Shown here in pieces: positions 47,516 to 56,942 of a stretch of DNA of 64,000 nucleotides (position 1 is the first letter of the stretch; each line of letters opens with the position of its first letter). Source of the stretch: Azospirillum thiophilum (GTDB lineage Bacteria > Pseudomonadota > Alphaproteobacteria > Azospirillales > Azospirillaceae); contig NZ_CP012401.1 of the NCBI RefSeq assembly GCF_001305595.1, forward strand, positions 930,001 to 994,000. The letters are read 5' to 3'. The notes under the pieces were generated by a model. It had not been told where the DNA came from. It saw only the letters and a program-made list of their open reading frames with translations, and did not search any database. The translations under genes were made by a program, and so were the position numbers.

Positions 47516-48829
47516 TCACCACCGCCTTTCGAAAAGCTTGCGCAGGACGACGGCCGCCCCGTTCAGCAGGATCAGGACGCCGAGCAGGATCAGGATCGCC
47601 GCCGAGGTGCGCTCGGTAAAGGCACGTTCGGGGCTGTCGGCCCACATGTAGATCTGCACCGGCAGCACCGTGGCGCTGTCGGTCAGGCCATGCGGCACGT
47701 CGACGATGAAGGCGACCATGCCGATCATCAGCAGGGGCGCCGTTTCGCCCAGCGCGCGGGCCATGCCGATGATGGTGCCGGTCAGGATGCCGGGCATCGC
47801 CAGCGGCAGCACATGGTGCAGCACCGTCTGCAGCGGCGAGGCGCCGATGCCCAGCGCCGCCTCGCGGACCGAGGGCGGCACCGACTTCAGCGCGACGCGC
47901 GACGCGATGATGATCACCGGCAGCGTCATCAGCGCCATCACCAGGCCGCCGACCAGCGGGGCCGAGCGCGGCATGCCGAAGAAGCCGAGGAACACCGCCA
48001 GCCCGAGCAGGCCGAAGATGATCGACGGCACCGCGGCGAGGTTGTTGATGTTGACCTCGATCAGGTCGGTCCAGCGGTTCTTCGGCGCGAACTCCTCCAG
48101 ATAGACCGCGGCGGAGACGCCGACCGGCACCGACAGCGCCATGGTCACCAGCAAGGTCAGCAGCGAGCCGACGATGGCGCCGCCGATGCCGGCCTGTTCG
48201 GGCTCGCGGCTGTCGCCGGCGGTGAACAGGGTGGTGTTGAAGCCCTGCGCCAGCGCGCCGCCGGCCATCAGGGTGTCGGCTGCCGCGATCTTGGCGTCGC
48301 TCAGACCACGTTCGCTCTCCGGAAGGTCGCGGCGATAGCGGCCCTTCACCAGCTGGTCGATCTCGTCGTCGGCACGCACCCAGACGGTCCGCGTCGTGCC
48401 GATGATCGACGCGTCCCCGGCGACCATCGCCTCCAGCTCGTAGGGCGCGCCGGACGACAGCAGCTCGTTCAGCACGCGGCGGCCGGCGCGGTCGGTCACC
48501 TGCGGGAACTGGGCATGGAGCGCCCGGCGCAGCAGGACGGTGTAGTTGCGGTCGGCGACCTCCGCCGGGTCCAGCGTCACCTCCAGCCGGATCCGCGTCT
48601 CCCAGAAGGCGCTGCCGCCGCGGGCGACGATCGATCCCAGCAGCAGCACCAGCACCAGCGCCGCCAGCGCCACCGCGGCGGCCCCGGCCAGCCGGAACCG
48701 GCGCTCGGCGGCATGGCGGGCGCGCAGCCGGCGGGCGAAGGCCTCGCTCCTGTGGCGGGACTTCGAGGTGGCGGCCGGGGCGGGGGAGGGCGGGGCGGCC
48801 GAGATGTCCTGTTCGAGAAGGTCAGTCAT
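47516..48829 (-). CDS. pstA: Phosphate ABC transporter permease PstA
   Basis: Inner-membrane permease of 437 residues, with about 150 more at the N-terminus than E. coli PstA. The permease core is recognisable: [47 protein letters not shown] and the [13 protein letters not shown] cytoplasmic loop ([20 protein letters not shown]). The extended N-terminal region is partly periplasmic, a form seen in other alphaproteobacteria. It overlaps pstC by eight bases. Confidence 0.95.
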   Translation of the reverse strand: MTDLLEQDISAAPPSPAPAATSKSRHRSEAFARRLRARHAAERRFRLAGAAAVALAALVLVLLLGSIVARGGSAFWETRIRLEVTLDPAEVADRNYTVLLRRALHAQFPQVTDRAGRRVLNELLSSGAPYELEAMVAGDASIIGTTRTVWVRADDEIDQLVKGRYRRDLPESERGLSDAKIAAADTLMAGGALAQGFNTTLFTAGDSREPEQAGIGGAIVGSLLTLLVTMALSVPVGVSAAVYLEEFAPKNRWTDLIEVNINNLAAVPSIIFGLLGLAVFLGFFGMPRSAPLVGGLVMALMTLPVIIIASRVALKSVPPSVREAALGIGASPLQTVLHHVLPLAMPGILTGTIIGMARALGETAPLLMIGMVAFIVDVPHGLTDSATVLPVQIYMWADSPERAFTERTSAAILILLGVLILLNGAAVVLRKLFERRW

Positions 48830-50204
48830 ATTTTTCCCGATAGGTCCGGACCACCCGCAGGGCGACCATGTTGAGGCAGAGCGTGACAAGGAACAGCACG
48901 AGGCCGAGGCCGAAGGCCGACAGCGTCTTCGGGCTGTCGAACTCCTGGTCGCCGACCAGCAGCGTGGCGATCTGCGTGGTGACGGTGGTCACCGCCTGCA
49001 GCGGGTTGGCGGTCAGGTTGGCGGTCAGGCCGGACGCCATGGTGACGATCATCGTCTCGCCGATGGCGCGGCTGATCGCCAGCATCACCGCGGCGACGAT
49101 GCCGGGCAGCGCCGCCGGCAGCACCACCTGCTTGATCGTCTCCGACTTGGTGGCGCCCAGGCCGTAGGAGCCGTCGCGCAGGCTCTGCGGCACCGCATTG
49201 ATGACATCGTCCGACAGCGAGCTGACGAAGGGGATGATCATCACCCCCATGACGATCCCGGCGGCCAGCGCCGATTCCGAGCTGACGTCCAGCCCGAGCG
49301 CCTCGCCGACCGAGCGAACGAAGGGCGCCATGGTCAGCGCCGCGAAGAAGCCGTAGACCACGGTCGGGATGCCGGCCAGGATCTCCAGCGCCGGCTTCAG
49401 CCAGGTGCGCATGCCGCGCCCGGCATATTCGGACATGTAGATCGCCGCCATCAGCCCGACCGGCACCGCCACCAGCATGGCGACCACGGTGATCAGCAAT
49501 GTGCCGGCGAACAGCGGAATCGCACCGAAGGAGCCGCTGGACCCGACCTGATCGGCCCGCATCGCCATCTGCGGGCTCCAATGGGTGCCGAACAGGAAGT
49601 CGAGCGGCGAGACCACGGCGAAGAAGCGCAGCGCCTCGAACAGCAGCGACAGGACGATGCCGACCGTGGTCAGGATGGCGACCAGCGAGCAGACCACCAG
49701 CGCCACCCGCACCACCCGCTCGACCGCCGGGCGGGCGCGCAGGTCCGGGCCGATGCGATGGCGGCCCCAGGCGAGCCCGGCGACGGCAAGGCTGGCGCCG
49801 ATGGCGAGCAGGCTCCAGTCGGCAAGATCGCGGAAGGAGGCATAGCGCCGCGCCGCCTCGGCCACCGCTGGGTCGGGCTCGCGCCCGGTGGCGATGCCGC
49901 GGGCGAGGTTGAGGATGTCGGCCTTCAAGAGGACGGCGGACTGGCCGTCGCCAGCGGTCAGCCGCTCCGGCAGGCCGGACAGCACCAGTTGCAGGACAAG
50001 CCAGCCTTCCGATGCCGTCCAGGCCACGAACAGCAGCAGCGCCGGCAGCCCGGCCCACAGCGCGACATAGACGCCGTGATAGGAGGGGACCGAATGCAGC
50101 TCCGCAACCCGGCCGCCGACGGACGCCGCCGCGCGCGACCGGCCGGCGAGGAAGCCGATGACGGTGAGCAGGGCCAGGATCAGGGCAAGGAGGGTCAGCT
50201 GCAT
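48822..50204 (-). CDS. pstC: Phosphate ABC transporter permease PstC
   Basis: Inner-membrane permease of 460 residues. N-terminal membrane helices and a soluble insert (about residues 65-150) precede the permease core. The core shows FGAIPLFAGTLLITVVAMLVA, EILAGIPTVVYGFFA and the cytoplasmic SYGLGATKSETIKQVVLP loop. The N-terminal extension parallels that in PstA. It overlaps pstA at its 3' end and is about 28 bases downstream of pstS. Confidence 0.96.
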   Translation of the reverse strand: MQLTLLALILALLTVIGFLAGRSRAAASVGGRVAELHSVPSYHGVYVALWAGLPALLLFVAWTASEGWLVLQLVLSGLPERLTAGDGQSAVLLKADILNLARGIATGREPDPAVAEAARRYASFRDLADWSLLAIGASLAVAGLAWGRHRIGPDLRARPAVERVVRVALVVCSLVAILTTVGIVLSLLFEALRFFAVVSPLDFLFGTHWSPQMAMRADQVGSSGSFGAIPLFAGTLLITVVAMLVAVPVGLMAAIYMSEYAGRGMRTWLKPALEILAGIPTVVYGFFAALTMAPFVRSVGEALGLDVSSESALAAGIVMGVMIIPFVSSLSDDVINAVPQSLRDGSYGLGATKSETIKQVVLPAALPGIVAAVMLAISRAIGETMIVTMASGLTANLTANPLQAVTTVTTQIATLLVGDQEFDSPKTLSAFGLGLVLFLVTLCLNMVALRVVRTYREKYD

Positions 50205-50232
50205 GCGGGTCGCTCGGCGCGGAGGGAAACGG

Positions 50233-51276
50233 TCAGAACTTGAGCGGCGTCAGGTTGACCGCCTGGACGCGGGCCGCCTCGCGCAGCGGCTTCGGCTCCG
50301 CGATCAGGCCCTTGTCGATCAGATAGCCCTCCTCGCCCAGCGCGCGTTCGGAGGTGTATTCGCCGACGAACTCGCGGATGCCGGGGATGACGCCGGCATG
50401 GGCGTTCTTGACGTAGATGTAGAGCGGGCGCGACAGCTCGTACCCGCCGGCGGCCACCGTCTCCGCCGTCAGCTCCACCCCGTCCATCTTCGCGGCACGC
50501 AGCGTGTCGCGGTTCTGGTCGAGATAGCTGTAGCCAAAGACACCGAAGGCACCGGGGTTGGCGCTCAGCTTCTGGACGATCAGGTTGTCGTTCTCGCCAG
50601 CCTCGACATAGGCGCCGTCCTCGCGGATGGTCATGCAGACGCGCTCGCGCGCCTTCTCGTCCGGCACGACCGCGGCAACCTCCGCGACCTTCCGGCAACC
50701 TTCCAGCATGCCCAGCTCGTTGAAGGTATCGCGCGTTCCGGAGGTCGGCGGCGGGCCCAGCACCTCGATGGCGGCCTTCGGCAGCGACGGGTCGATGTCC
50801 GACCACAGCCGGTAGGGGTTGGCGACCAGGGCGCCGTTCACCGGCACCTCCTTCGCCAGCGCCTTCCACAGCACCATCGTGGTCAGGGAGACCGGCGCGC
50901 CCTTCTTCGACGAGGCCAGGGCGATGCCGTCATAGCCGATCTTCAATTCGGTGATCGTGGTGACGCCGTTGGCTGCGCACTGGTCGATTTCCGACTTCTT
51001 GATGCGGCGCGAGGCGTTGGCGATGTCGGGATGGGCCGGGCCGACACCGGCGCAGAACAGCTTCAGCCCGCCGCCGGTGCCGGTCGATTCCACCACCGGC
51101 GTCTTGAACCTGCCGGTCTTGCCGAAGGCCTCCGCCACCGCGGTGGTGAAGGGGAAGACGGTGGATGAACCGACGGCGCGGATCTGGTCGCGCGACTGCG
51201 CCTGCGCCGGTGTCGCCGCAGCGGCGAGCGCCAGCGCCAGAACGGCCATGGTGAAGACATGCGTCCGGTCGGTCAC
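50233..51276 (-). CDS. pstS: Phosphate-binding periplasmic protein PstS
   Basis: The substrate-binding protein of the Pst system, 347 residues with a signal peptide (TMAVLALALAAAATPAQA). The phosphate-binding segments are VGSSTVFPFT, ESTGTGGGLK, SRRIKKSE and PPPTSGTRDTFNELG. It follows a Pho box and leads the pstSCAB-phoB unit. Confidence 0.97.
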   Translation of the reverse strand: MTDRTHVFTMAVLALALAAAATPAQAQSRDQIRAVGSSTVFPFTTAVAEAFGKTGRFKTPVVESTGTGGGLKLFCAGVGPAHPDIANASRRIKKSEIDQCAANGVTTITELKIGYDGIALASSKKGAPVSLTTMVLWKALAKEVPVNGALVANPYRLWSDIDPSLPKAAIEVLGPPPTSGTRDTFNELGMLEGCRKVAEVAAVVPDEKARERVCMTIREDGAYVEAGENDNLIVQKLSANPGAFGVFGYSYLDQNRDTLRAAKMDGVELTAETVAAGGYELSRPLYIYVKNAHAGVIPGIREFVGEYTSERALGEEGYLIDKGLIAEPKPLREAARVQAVNLTPLKF

Positions 51277-51347
51277 GGGTGCCCCTCTCGCGAAACGGCT
51301 GAATGGTCCATCGGAATGGCGCGGACCATAGACCCGGAGGGCGACCG

Positions 51348-51380
51348 ATTGATTACGTTTTTATGACGCTTTCATGACGG
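51348..51380 (-). promoter_or_regulatory. Pho box upstream of pstS
   Basis: Three direct 11-base units on the minus strand: CCGTCATGAAA (51370-51380), GCGTCATAAAA (51359-51369) and ACGTAATCAAT (51348-51358). The xCGTCATxAAA pattern and 11-base period match the PhoB-binding consensus (CTGTCAT-N4 repeats). It lies 72 bases upstream of the pstS start. Confidence 0.88.
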
Positions 51381-51401
51381 TGTCACGAAGCGGCATCGCT
51401 T

Positions 51402-51460
51402 CCCTCACACCCCGCCGGCCCCCCTCTCCCCCCCGGGAAGAGGGGTGGGGTGAGGGGGAA
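51402..51460. repeat. Dispersed GC-rich palindromic element, copy 6, overlapping the phoR 3' end
   Basis: CCCCCCTCTCCCCCC-GGGA-AGAGGGGTGGGGTGAGGGGG. It encodes the extreme C-terminus of PhoR, read on the minus strand. Confidence 0.7.
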
Positions 51461-53033
51461 ACACCGCATGGCCGTTCCGAAGGTCCCGCCGCGCCTCCCC
51501 CTCTCCCCGGGAGGACGAGGGGGACATGGCCTCTCCCACGGCCGGCAGATAGACGGTGAAGGCGCTGCCCACCCCGACCTCGCTCTCGATGGTCAGGCGG
51601 CCGCGGTGGCGGTTCAGGATGTGCTTGACGATGGCGAGCCCGAGCCCGGTGCCGCCCATGGCGCGCGACCGCGCGGCGTCGACGCGGTAGAAGCGTTCGG
51701 TCAGCCGGGGCAGATGGGTGCGGGCGATGCCGTCGCCGCGGTCGCGCACCGACACCGACACCATGGCGGTGCCGCCGCGAAGCAGGCGCCGCTCCTTGGC
51801 AAGGGGACCGCCCGGCACCGGCAGCCCGGCAAAGCCGACCGCGGTGCCGTCGGCCAGCGCCACCGTGACGGTGACGTCCGTATCCTCGCGCGTGTACTTG
51901 ATCGCGTTGCTGACCAGATTCTGGAACACCTGGGTCAGCTGGTCCTCGTCGCCGATGACGCGCGGCAGATCCTCCGGCGCTTCCAGCCGCAGCCGGATCC
52001 GGCGCTGGGCCGCCTTCAGCTCCAGCGCGGCGATGACGTTCTCCAGCTCCTCCACCACGTCGACCCGGCCGTTGGGCGGCATATGCTCGTCCAGCTCGAT
52101 GCGGGACAGCGACAGCAGGTCGTTGACCAGCCGGGTCATCCGGCTCGCCTGGTCGTGCATGATCGACAGGAAGCGGTCCTGCGCCTCCGGATCGTCGCGC
52201 GCCGGGCCGCGCAGCGTCTCGATGAAGCCCAGCAGCGACGACAGCGGCGTGCGCAGCTCATGGCTGGCATTGGCGATGAAGTCGGCGCGCATCTGTTCGG
52301 ATCGCCGGGCCGTGGTGACGTCGTGCAAGGTCAGGATCGCCATGCGGGCGACCGCGGGCGGGCGGGGCGCCGGTTCATTCTCGTCGCTCTCGCCGTCCAG
52401 CAGCGAGGGATCCGGCTCCGGAACCAGCCGCTGGAAGGGCTTCACCTGCGCCTCGAAGCTGCGCTCGACCGGCACCGGCAGCGTGAACTCGATGATGCGG
52501 GAGGCGCCGCCGCGCAGCACGGAATCCACCGCCTCCAGCACCGCCGGGGTGCGCAGGGAGGAGGCGAGGTCGCGGTCCACCACCTTGTCGCCGAACAGCT
52601 CCCGCGCGGTGGCGTTGGCGCGCACCACCTGACGCTCGGCATCCATCAGCAGCAGCGGGGCGGGCAGGGCGTCGATCACCGCCTCGTCGGCGTCGAGCTG
52701 CAGCCGCACGCTCTCGGCCCGCCGCAGCCCGACCCGGTGCAGCCGGCCGATGGTGGCGGCCAGCGCCCGCAATGCCGGCGGCGTTCCGCCAGGCACCAGC
52801 GGCTCCTCGGCCTCGGCCAGCCGGGCGGCGTAATCGGTCACGGCATCGGCATCCCGGCGGTAGACACGCAGGACCGTCACCGCGCCAGCCAGCGCCGATG
52901 CAGCCGCGACCGCCGCCAGGCCGCCATGCAGTGCGCCGGCCTGGACCGCCAGCGCCAGCACGGCCAGCAACGGCACCAGCATCAGCAGGACGGCGGTCAG
53001 CAGCGGGGCGGGCGGCAACGCCTTCAGGCGCAT
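51405..53033 (-). CDS. phoR: Phosphate regulon sensor histidine kinase PhoR
   Basis: Membrane sensor kinase partnered with PhoB, 542 residues. Two N-terminal membrane segments (LLTAVLLMLVPLLAVLALAV and the next Ala-rich stretch), a PAS-like domain (IDALPAPLLLMDAERQVVRANATA), the phospho-acceptor helix (FIANASHELRTPLSSLLGFIETL) and a GHKL ATPase with NLVSNAIKYT and GTGLGLAIVKHILNRH. The kinase fold ends at about VYLPAVGEA. The last 40 residues are Pro/Gly/Arg-rich and encoded by two palindromic repeats. The ATG at 53033 was chosen over an upstream start. It lies upstream of the Pho box and pstS. Confidence 0.93.
   Translation of the reverse strand: MRLKALPPAPLLTAVLLMLVPLLAVLALAVQAGALHGGLAAVAAASALAGAVTVLRVYRRDADAVTDYAARLAEAEEPLVPGGTPPALRALAATIGRLHRVGLRRAESVRLQLDADEAVIDALPAPLLLMDAERQVVRANATARELFGDKVVDRDLASSLRTPAVLEAVDSVLRGGASRIIEFTLPVPVERSFEAQVKPFQRLVPEPDPSLLDGESDENEPAPRPPAVARMAILTLHDVTTARRSEQMRADFIANASHELRTPLSSLLGFIETLRGPARDDPEAQDRFLSIMHDQASRMTRLVNDLLSLSRIELDEHMPPNGRVDVVEELENVIAALELKAAQRRIRLRLEAPEDLPRVIGDEDQLTQVFQNLVSNAIKYTREDTDVTVTVALADGTAVGFAGLPVPGGPLAKERRLLRGGTAMVSVSVRDRGDGIARTHLPRLTERFYRVDAARSRAMGGTGLGLAIVKHILNRHRGRLTIESEVGVGSAFTVYLPAVGEAMSPSSSRGEGEARRDLRNGHAVFPPHPTPLPGGERGAGGV
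51494..51523. repeat. Dispersed GC-rich palindromic element, copy 7, inside phoR
   Basis: CCTCCCCCTCTCCCCGGGAG with GACGAGGGGGA, a degenerate copy within the phoR C-terminal tail coding region. Confidence 0.6.
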
Positions 53034-53174
53034 GGGATCGGCACCGGGTCGGAGGAGGATCGAAGGGTGACATATGCGATGATGGGCCGTTCTACACCAT
53101 CGCCGCCGATGCTGCGCGGCGGTCATAAAAGATTAATAGGAAGGACTGTGCGGAAGCCCGTTGACTCCAGGATA

Positions 53175-53801
53175 ATGGATGATCATTCTATCTTAATGGA
53201 AAATATCGGAAACGACATCGACAGCCGCCTCGCCGCAAGACTGCGCGCGCTGCGGGCCGACCGTGGCCTGACCCTTGATGCCCTGGCCGAACGGTCGGGT
53301 GTCAGCCGCTCCATGATCTCCCTGATCGAACGGGGGGAGAGCAGCCCGACCGCCAATGTGCTGGACCGGGTGGCGGCCGGGCTGGGGGTGACGCTGGCCG
53401 CCCTGTTCGCCGATACCGGTCACGCCGATGCCGGCCCGGTCGCCCGCCGCGCCGATCAGGTCGCCTGGCAGGATCCGGCGACCGGCTACCGCCGCCGCAA
53501 CCTGTCGCCGTCCGGCTACCCGTCGCCCATCGAGCTGGTGGAGGTGGAGCTGCCGCCCGGCGCCCGCGTGTCCTACGACAGCGGCGCCCGCGCCGCCGTG
53601 GTCGAGCAGCAGATCTATCTGCTGGACGGCACCATCGAGCTGACGGTGGGCGAGGTGACGCACCGGCTGTCCGGCGGCGATTGTCTGGCGATGCGGCTCG
53701 ACCGGCCGACCGGCTTCCACAACCCGACCGACAGCCCCGCCCGCTACATCGTCGCGCTGACCACCGACGGGCGGTCCGCCCTAAACGCCGCTAAACGCTG
53801 A
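53175..53801 (+). CDS. XRE-family regulator with C-terminal cupin domain
   Basis: A 208-residue regulator. The helix-turn-helix spans about residues 18-72 (LTLDALAERSGVSRSMISLIERGESSPT). A cupin sensor domain occupies the C-terminal half (VEVELPPGARVSYD, VEQQIYLLDGTIELTVG, LSGGDCLAMRLDRPTGFHNP). Such proteins usually repress a neighbouring enzyme until a small ligand is bound. The GNAT gene 12 bases downstream is the likely partner and target. The ATG at 53175 has an AGGA site. Confidence 0.9.
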   Translation: MDDHSILMENIGNDIDSRLAARLRALRADRGLTLDALAERSGVSRSMISLIERGESSPTANVLDRVAAGLGVTLAALFADTGHADAGPVARRADQVAWQDPATGYRRRNLSPSGYPSPIELVEVELPPGARVSYDSGARAAVVEQQIYLLDGTIELTVGEVTHRLSGGDCLAMRLDRPTGFHNPTDSPARYIVALTTDGRSALNAAKR

Positions 53802-53812
53802 AGGAGCCTGCG

Positions 53813-54370
53813 ATGGATGGTGCCTGCTTGGAGCGTCAGCCACATGGGCCCGGCGCGGTGAGAATCCGTGCGCTCACGGCGGCTGAATCCCGCGCCGCGG
53901 TGCCGGGACTGACCGACGTGCTGTTGGATTGCGTGGAGGGCGGCGCCTCCGTCAGCTTCATGGCGCCGCTCGACCGCGCCACCGCCGAGGGCTTCTGGCG
54001 GGAGGTGGCGGATGGGGTGGAGCGTGGCGACCGCATCCTGCTGATCGCGGAGGATGGGGCCGACACCCTGGGCACGGTCCAGCTGGTCGTCCGCCAGCCG
54101 CCGAACCAGCCCCACCGCGCCGATTTGTCCAAGATGCTGGTCCACCGCCGTGCCCGCCGCCGCGGTGTCGGCGCCCTGCTGATGCAGGCTGCCGAGGAGG
54201 CGGCGCGGGCGGCGGGCAAGACGCTGCTGGTGCTCGACACCGCCTCGCCCGACGCGGAACGCCTCTATGCCCGCGCCGGCTGGGTGAAGGCCGGCGTCAT
54301 CCCGAACTACGCCCTGTGGCCCGGTGGCGGCTTCTGCGACACGACGTATTTCTACAAGGCTCTCGACTAG
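53813..54370 (+). CDS. GNAT-family N-acetyltransferase
   Basis: A 185-residue acetyltransferase with the acetyl-CoA pyrophosphate loop in HRRARRRGVGALLMQAAEEAA and the C-terminal TASPDAERLYARAGWVKAGVIPNYA. The substrate is unknown. It is co-transcribed with the XRE-cupin regulator. That pairing is common in Proteobacteria and suggests regulated acetylation of a small molecule. A perfect hairpin ends the unit. Confidence 0.88.
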   Translation: MDGACLERQPHGPGAVRIRALTAAESRAAVPGLTDVLLDCVEGGASVSFMAPLDRATAEGFWREVADGVERGDRILLIAEDGADTLGTVQLVVRQPPNQPHRADLSKMLVHRRARRRGVGALLMQAAEEAARAAGKTLLVLDTASPDAERLYARAGWVKAGVIPNYALWPGGGFCDTTYFYKALD

Positions 54371-54404
54371 GGATTTCCCCTCTCCAGCGGGAGAGGGGAA
54401 ATCC
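54371..54404. terminator. Perfect 15-base-pair hairpin between convergent genes
   Basis: GGATTTCCCCTCTCC, loop AGCG, then the exact complement. It lies between the GNAT gene and the convergent maeB. The stem contains A-T pairs at its base, so it may end transcription in both directions. It also resembles the dispersed CCCCTCTCC element family. Confidence 0.78.
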
Positions 54405-54423
54405 CCACCCGGAAGGACTCACC

Positions 54424-56688
54424 TCACCAGGGCAGCGAATCATGCGCCGCCAGCGCCGCGGCGGTGACGATGTCGTTGACCGAGGCGCCCATGGTGACGA
54501 TCTGGGCAGGCTTGTCCATGCCGATCAGCAGCGGGCCGATCATCTGGCCGCCGGCCATCTTGTTCAGCAGCTTGGCCGAGATGTTGGCCGAATGCAGCCC
54601 CGGCATGATCAGGACGTTGGCCGGACCGGACAGCCGCGAGAACGGATAGACCCGCTTCATCAGCTGATAGTCCAGCGCCACGTCGGCCGACATCTCGCCG
54701 TCATACTCGAAATCGACCCGTCGGCTGTCGAGGATCGCCAGGGCCTCGCGCAGCGGATCGGTGTTCGGATGCGGCGTCTGGCCGAAGTTGGAGAAGGACA
54801 GCATCGCCACCCGCGGCTCGTGCCCCATCTGCCGGGCCTTGGCCGCCGCCCCCATCGCGATGTCGGCCAGCGTCTTGCCGTCGGGACGGACATGGACGGT
54901 GGTGTCGGCGATGAAGACGGTGCGGTTGCGGGTGATGAACAGGTGCAGGCCGAACACCGGCTCGCCCGCCTTGGGATCGACGACCCGGCGGATTTCCTCA
55001 TAGGCCACGCCGAAGCTGCGGGTGAGGCCGGTCACCATGGCATGGGCATCGCCCTGGGCCACCATGCAGGCAGCGAAGACGTTGCGGTCCTGGTTGACCA
55101 TCCGCTGGCAGTCGCGCAGCAGGGCGCCCGTGCGCTGCAGGCGGCGGTACAGATGGTCAGCATAGCGGCGGTTGGCATCGGACAGGCGGGCGTTGTGGAT
55201 CTCGAACTGGATGTTCGGCTGGCCCATCGCCGCCAGCTGTTCCTTGATCACCTCCTCGCGCCCGATCAGCACCGGCGTGCCGTAGCCATGGGCGCGGAAG
55301 GACATGGCGGCGCGAATCGTCCGCTCTTCCTCGCCCTCGGCGAAGACGACGCGGCGCGGGTTGGTCCGCACCTTCTCCAGGATCAGTTCCAGGCTGTCGG
55401 CGGTCGGGTCGAGGCGGGTACGCAGGCTGTGCCTGTAGCCGGACAGGTCGACGATCGGCTTGCGCGCCACGCCGCTTTCCATCGCGGCCTGGGCGACGGC
55501 GGCCGGGACGGTGACGATCAGCCTGGGATCGAACGGCACCGGGATGATGTAGTCGGGGCCGTAGCGCAGCCGGCGCCCGGAATAGGCGGCATCGACCTCG
55601 TCCGGCACATCCTCGCGCGCCAGCGCCGCCAGCGCCTTGGCGGCGGCGACCTTCATCGCCTCGTTGATGGTGGTGGCGCGAACGTCCAGCGCGCCGCGGA
55701 ACAGGTAGGGGAAGCCCAGGACGTTGTTGACCTGGTTCGGGTAGTCGGACCGGCCGGTGGCGACGATGGCGTCGTTGCGAACCGCCTTCACCTCCTCCGG
55801 CGTGATCTCCGGATCCGGGTTGGCCAGCGCGAAGATGATCGGCTTGGCCGCCATAGAGGCCACCATCTCCGGCGTCATCGCCCCCTTGGCCGACAGCCCG
55901 ACGAAGACGTCGGATCCGGCCACCGCCTCTTCCAGCGTGCGCTTGTCGGTGTCGACGGCGAAGGACGACTTCCACTGGTTCATGCCGCTGGTGCGGCCGC
56001 GGTAGACCACGCCCTTTGTGTCGCACAGGATGATGTTTTCACGTGAAACACCCATGGTGCAGAACAGCTCGGCGCAGGCGATGCCCGCCGCGCCGGCACC
56101 GTTCACCACCATCTTCACGTCCTCGATCCGGCGGCCGGTGATGTCGCAGGCGTTGACCAGGCCGGCGGCGGCGATGATCGCGGTGCCGTGCTGGTCGTCA
56201 TGGAAGACCGGGATGTCGAGCAGTTCGCGCAGCCGCTCCTCGATGATGAAGCAGTCGGGCGCCTTGATGTCTTCCAGATTGATGCCGCCGAAGCTGGGGC
56301 CGAGGAAGCGCACGCAGTTGACGAACTCGTCGACGTCGCGGGTGTCGACCTCCAGATCGATGCCGTCGACGTCGGCGAAGCGCTTGAACAGCACCGCCTT
56401 GCCTTCCATCACCGGCTTGCTGGCCAGCGCCCCCAGGTCGCCCAGCCCGAGCACCGCCGTGCCGTTGGAGATGATGGCGACGATGTTGCCCTTGGCCGTA
56501 TAGTCGTAGGCGAGCGACGGGTCGTCGGCGATGCGCAGGCAGGGCACCGCCACGCCGGGCGAATAGGCGAGCGCCAGATCGCGCTGGGTCGTCAGCGGCT
56601 TGGTCGGGGTGATTTCCAGCTTGCCGGGCCGGCCGCTGGAATGCAGCAGCAGGGCCTCTTCGTCGGTGACGCGCTTGGTGTCGGACAT
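54424..56688 (-). CDS. maeB: NADP-dependent malic enzyme with phosphotransacetylase-like domain
   Basis: A 754-residue malic enzyme that decarboxylates malate to pyruvate. The N-terminal catalytic part has YSPGVAVPCLRIADD, the VFHDDQHGTAII metal site and the NAD(P)-binding VVNGAGAAGIACAEL. The C-terminal 320 residues are a phosphotransacetylase-like regulatory domain (ARKPIVDLSGYRHSLRTRLD onwards; SANISAKLLNKMAGGQMIGP). It supplies pyruvate and NADPH during growth on organic acids, complementing the PEP carboxykinase. A degenerate parS lies within it. The ATG at 56688 was chosen over an upstream frame extension. Confidence 0.95.
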   Translation of the reverse strand: MSDTKRVTDEEALLLHSSGRPGKLEITPTKPLTTQRDLALAYSPGVAVPCLRIADDPSLAYDYTAKGNIVAIISNGTAVLGLGDLGALASKPVMEGKAVLFKRFADVDGIDLEVDTRDVDEFVNCVRFLGPSFGGINLEDIKAPDCFIIEERLRELLDIPVFHDDQHGTAIIAAAGLVNACDITGRRIEDVKMVVNGAGAAGIACAELFCTMGVSRENIILCDTKGVVYRGRTSGMNQWKSSFAVDTDKRTLEEAVAGSDVFVGLSAKGAMTPEMVASMAAKPIIFALANPDPEITPEEVKAVRNDAIVATGRSDYPNQVNNVLGFPYLFRGALDVRATTINEAMKVAAAKALAALAREDVPDEVDAAYSGRRLRYGPDYIIPVPFDPRLIVTVPAAVAQAAMESGVARKPIVDLSGYRHSLRTRLDPTADSLELILEKVRTNPRRVVFAEGEEERTIRAAMSFRAHGYGTPVLIGREEVIKEQLAAMGQPNIQFEIHNARLSDANRRYADHLYRRLQRTGALLRDCQRMVNQDRNVFAACMVAQGDAHAMVTGLTRSFGVAYEEIRRVVDPKAGEPVFGLHLFITRNRTVFIADTTVHVRPDGKTLADIAMGAAAKARQMGHEPRVAMLSFSNFGQTPHPNTDPLREALAILDSRRVDFEYDGEMSADVALDYQLMKRVYPFSRLSGPANVLIMPGLHSANISAKLLNKMAGGQMIGPLLIGMDKPAQIVTMGASVNDIVTAAALAAHDSLPW
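56035..56050. promoter_or_regulatory. parS: parS-like ParB site inside maeB
   Basis: GTTTTCACGTGAAACA matches 14 of 16 bases of the parS consensus TGTTTCACGTGAAACA. The 12-base core TTTCACGTGAAA is a perfect palindrome. It lies about 5.3 kb from parB. Confidence 0.6.
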
Positions 56689-56777
56689 GGATGTCGTGTT
56701 CCTCAACGGAGTTCTGAAGCCCGTCGGTCGTCGTTGGTGCCTTATATGCGGTGCGCTGCCGACGGTGGGGCCGCGAT

Positions 56778-56805
56778 GGTATACGCCCTGCGCGCAACTC
56801 GCCAA
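56778..56805 (-). promoter_or_regulatory. Candidate sigma-70 promoter of maeB
   Basis: On the minus strand TTGGCG (56800-56805) and TATACC (56778-56783) are 16 bases apart, about 90 bases before the maeB start. Spacing and sequence are acceptable but not decisive. Confidence 0.3.
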
Positions 56806-56942
56806 GCCTCCATTGCCCGCTTTTTGTACGAATCATGCATTTTTTTGACGAACAACGACACATCCCGTTCGTCTTACGTCCTATCTGGCCCGCTTCCCCT
56901 GCATGACCCCGGCGGTGGGGCGGATGGCCCGGCCCTGTTACC

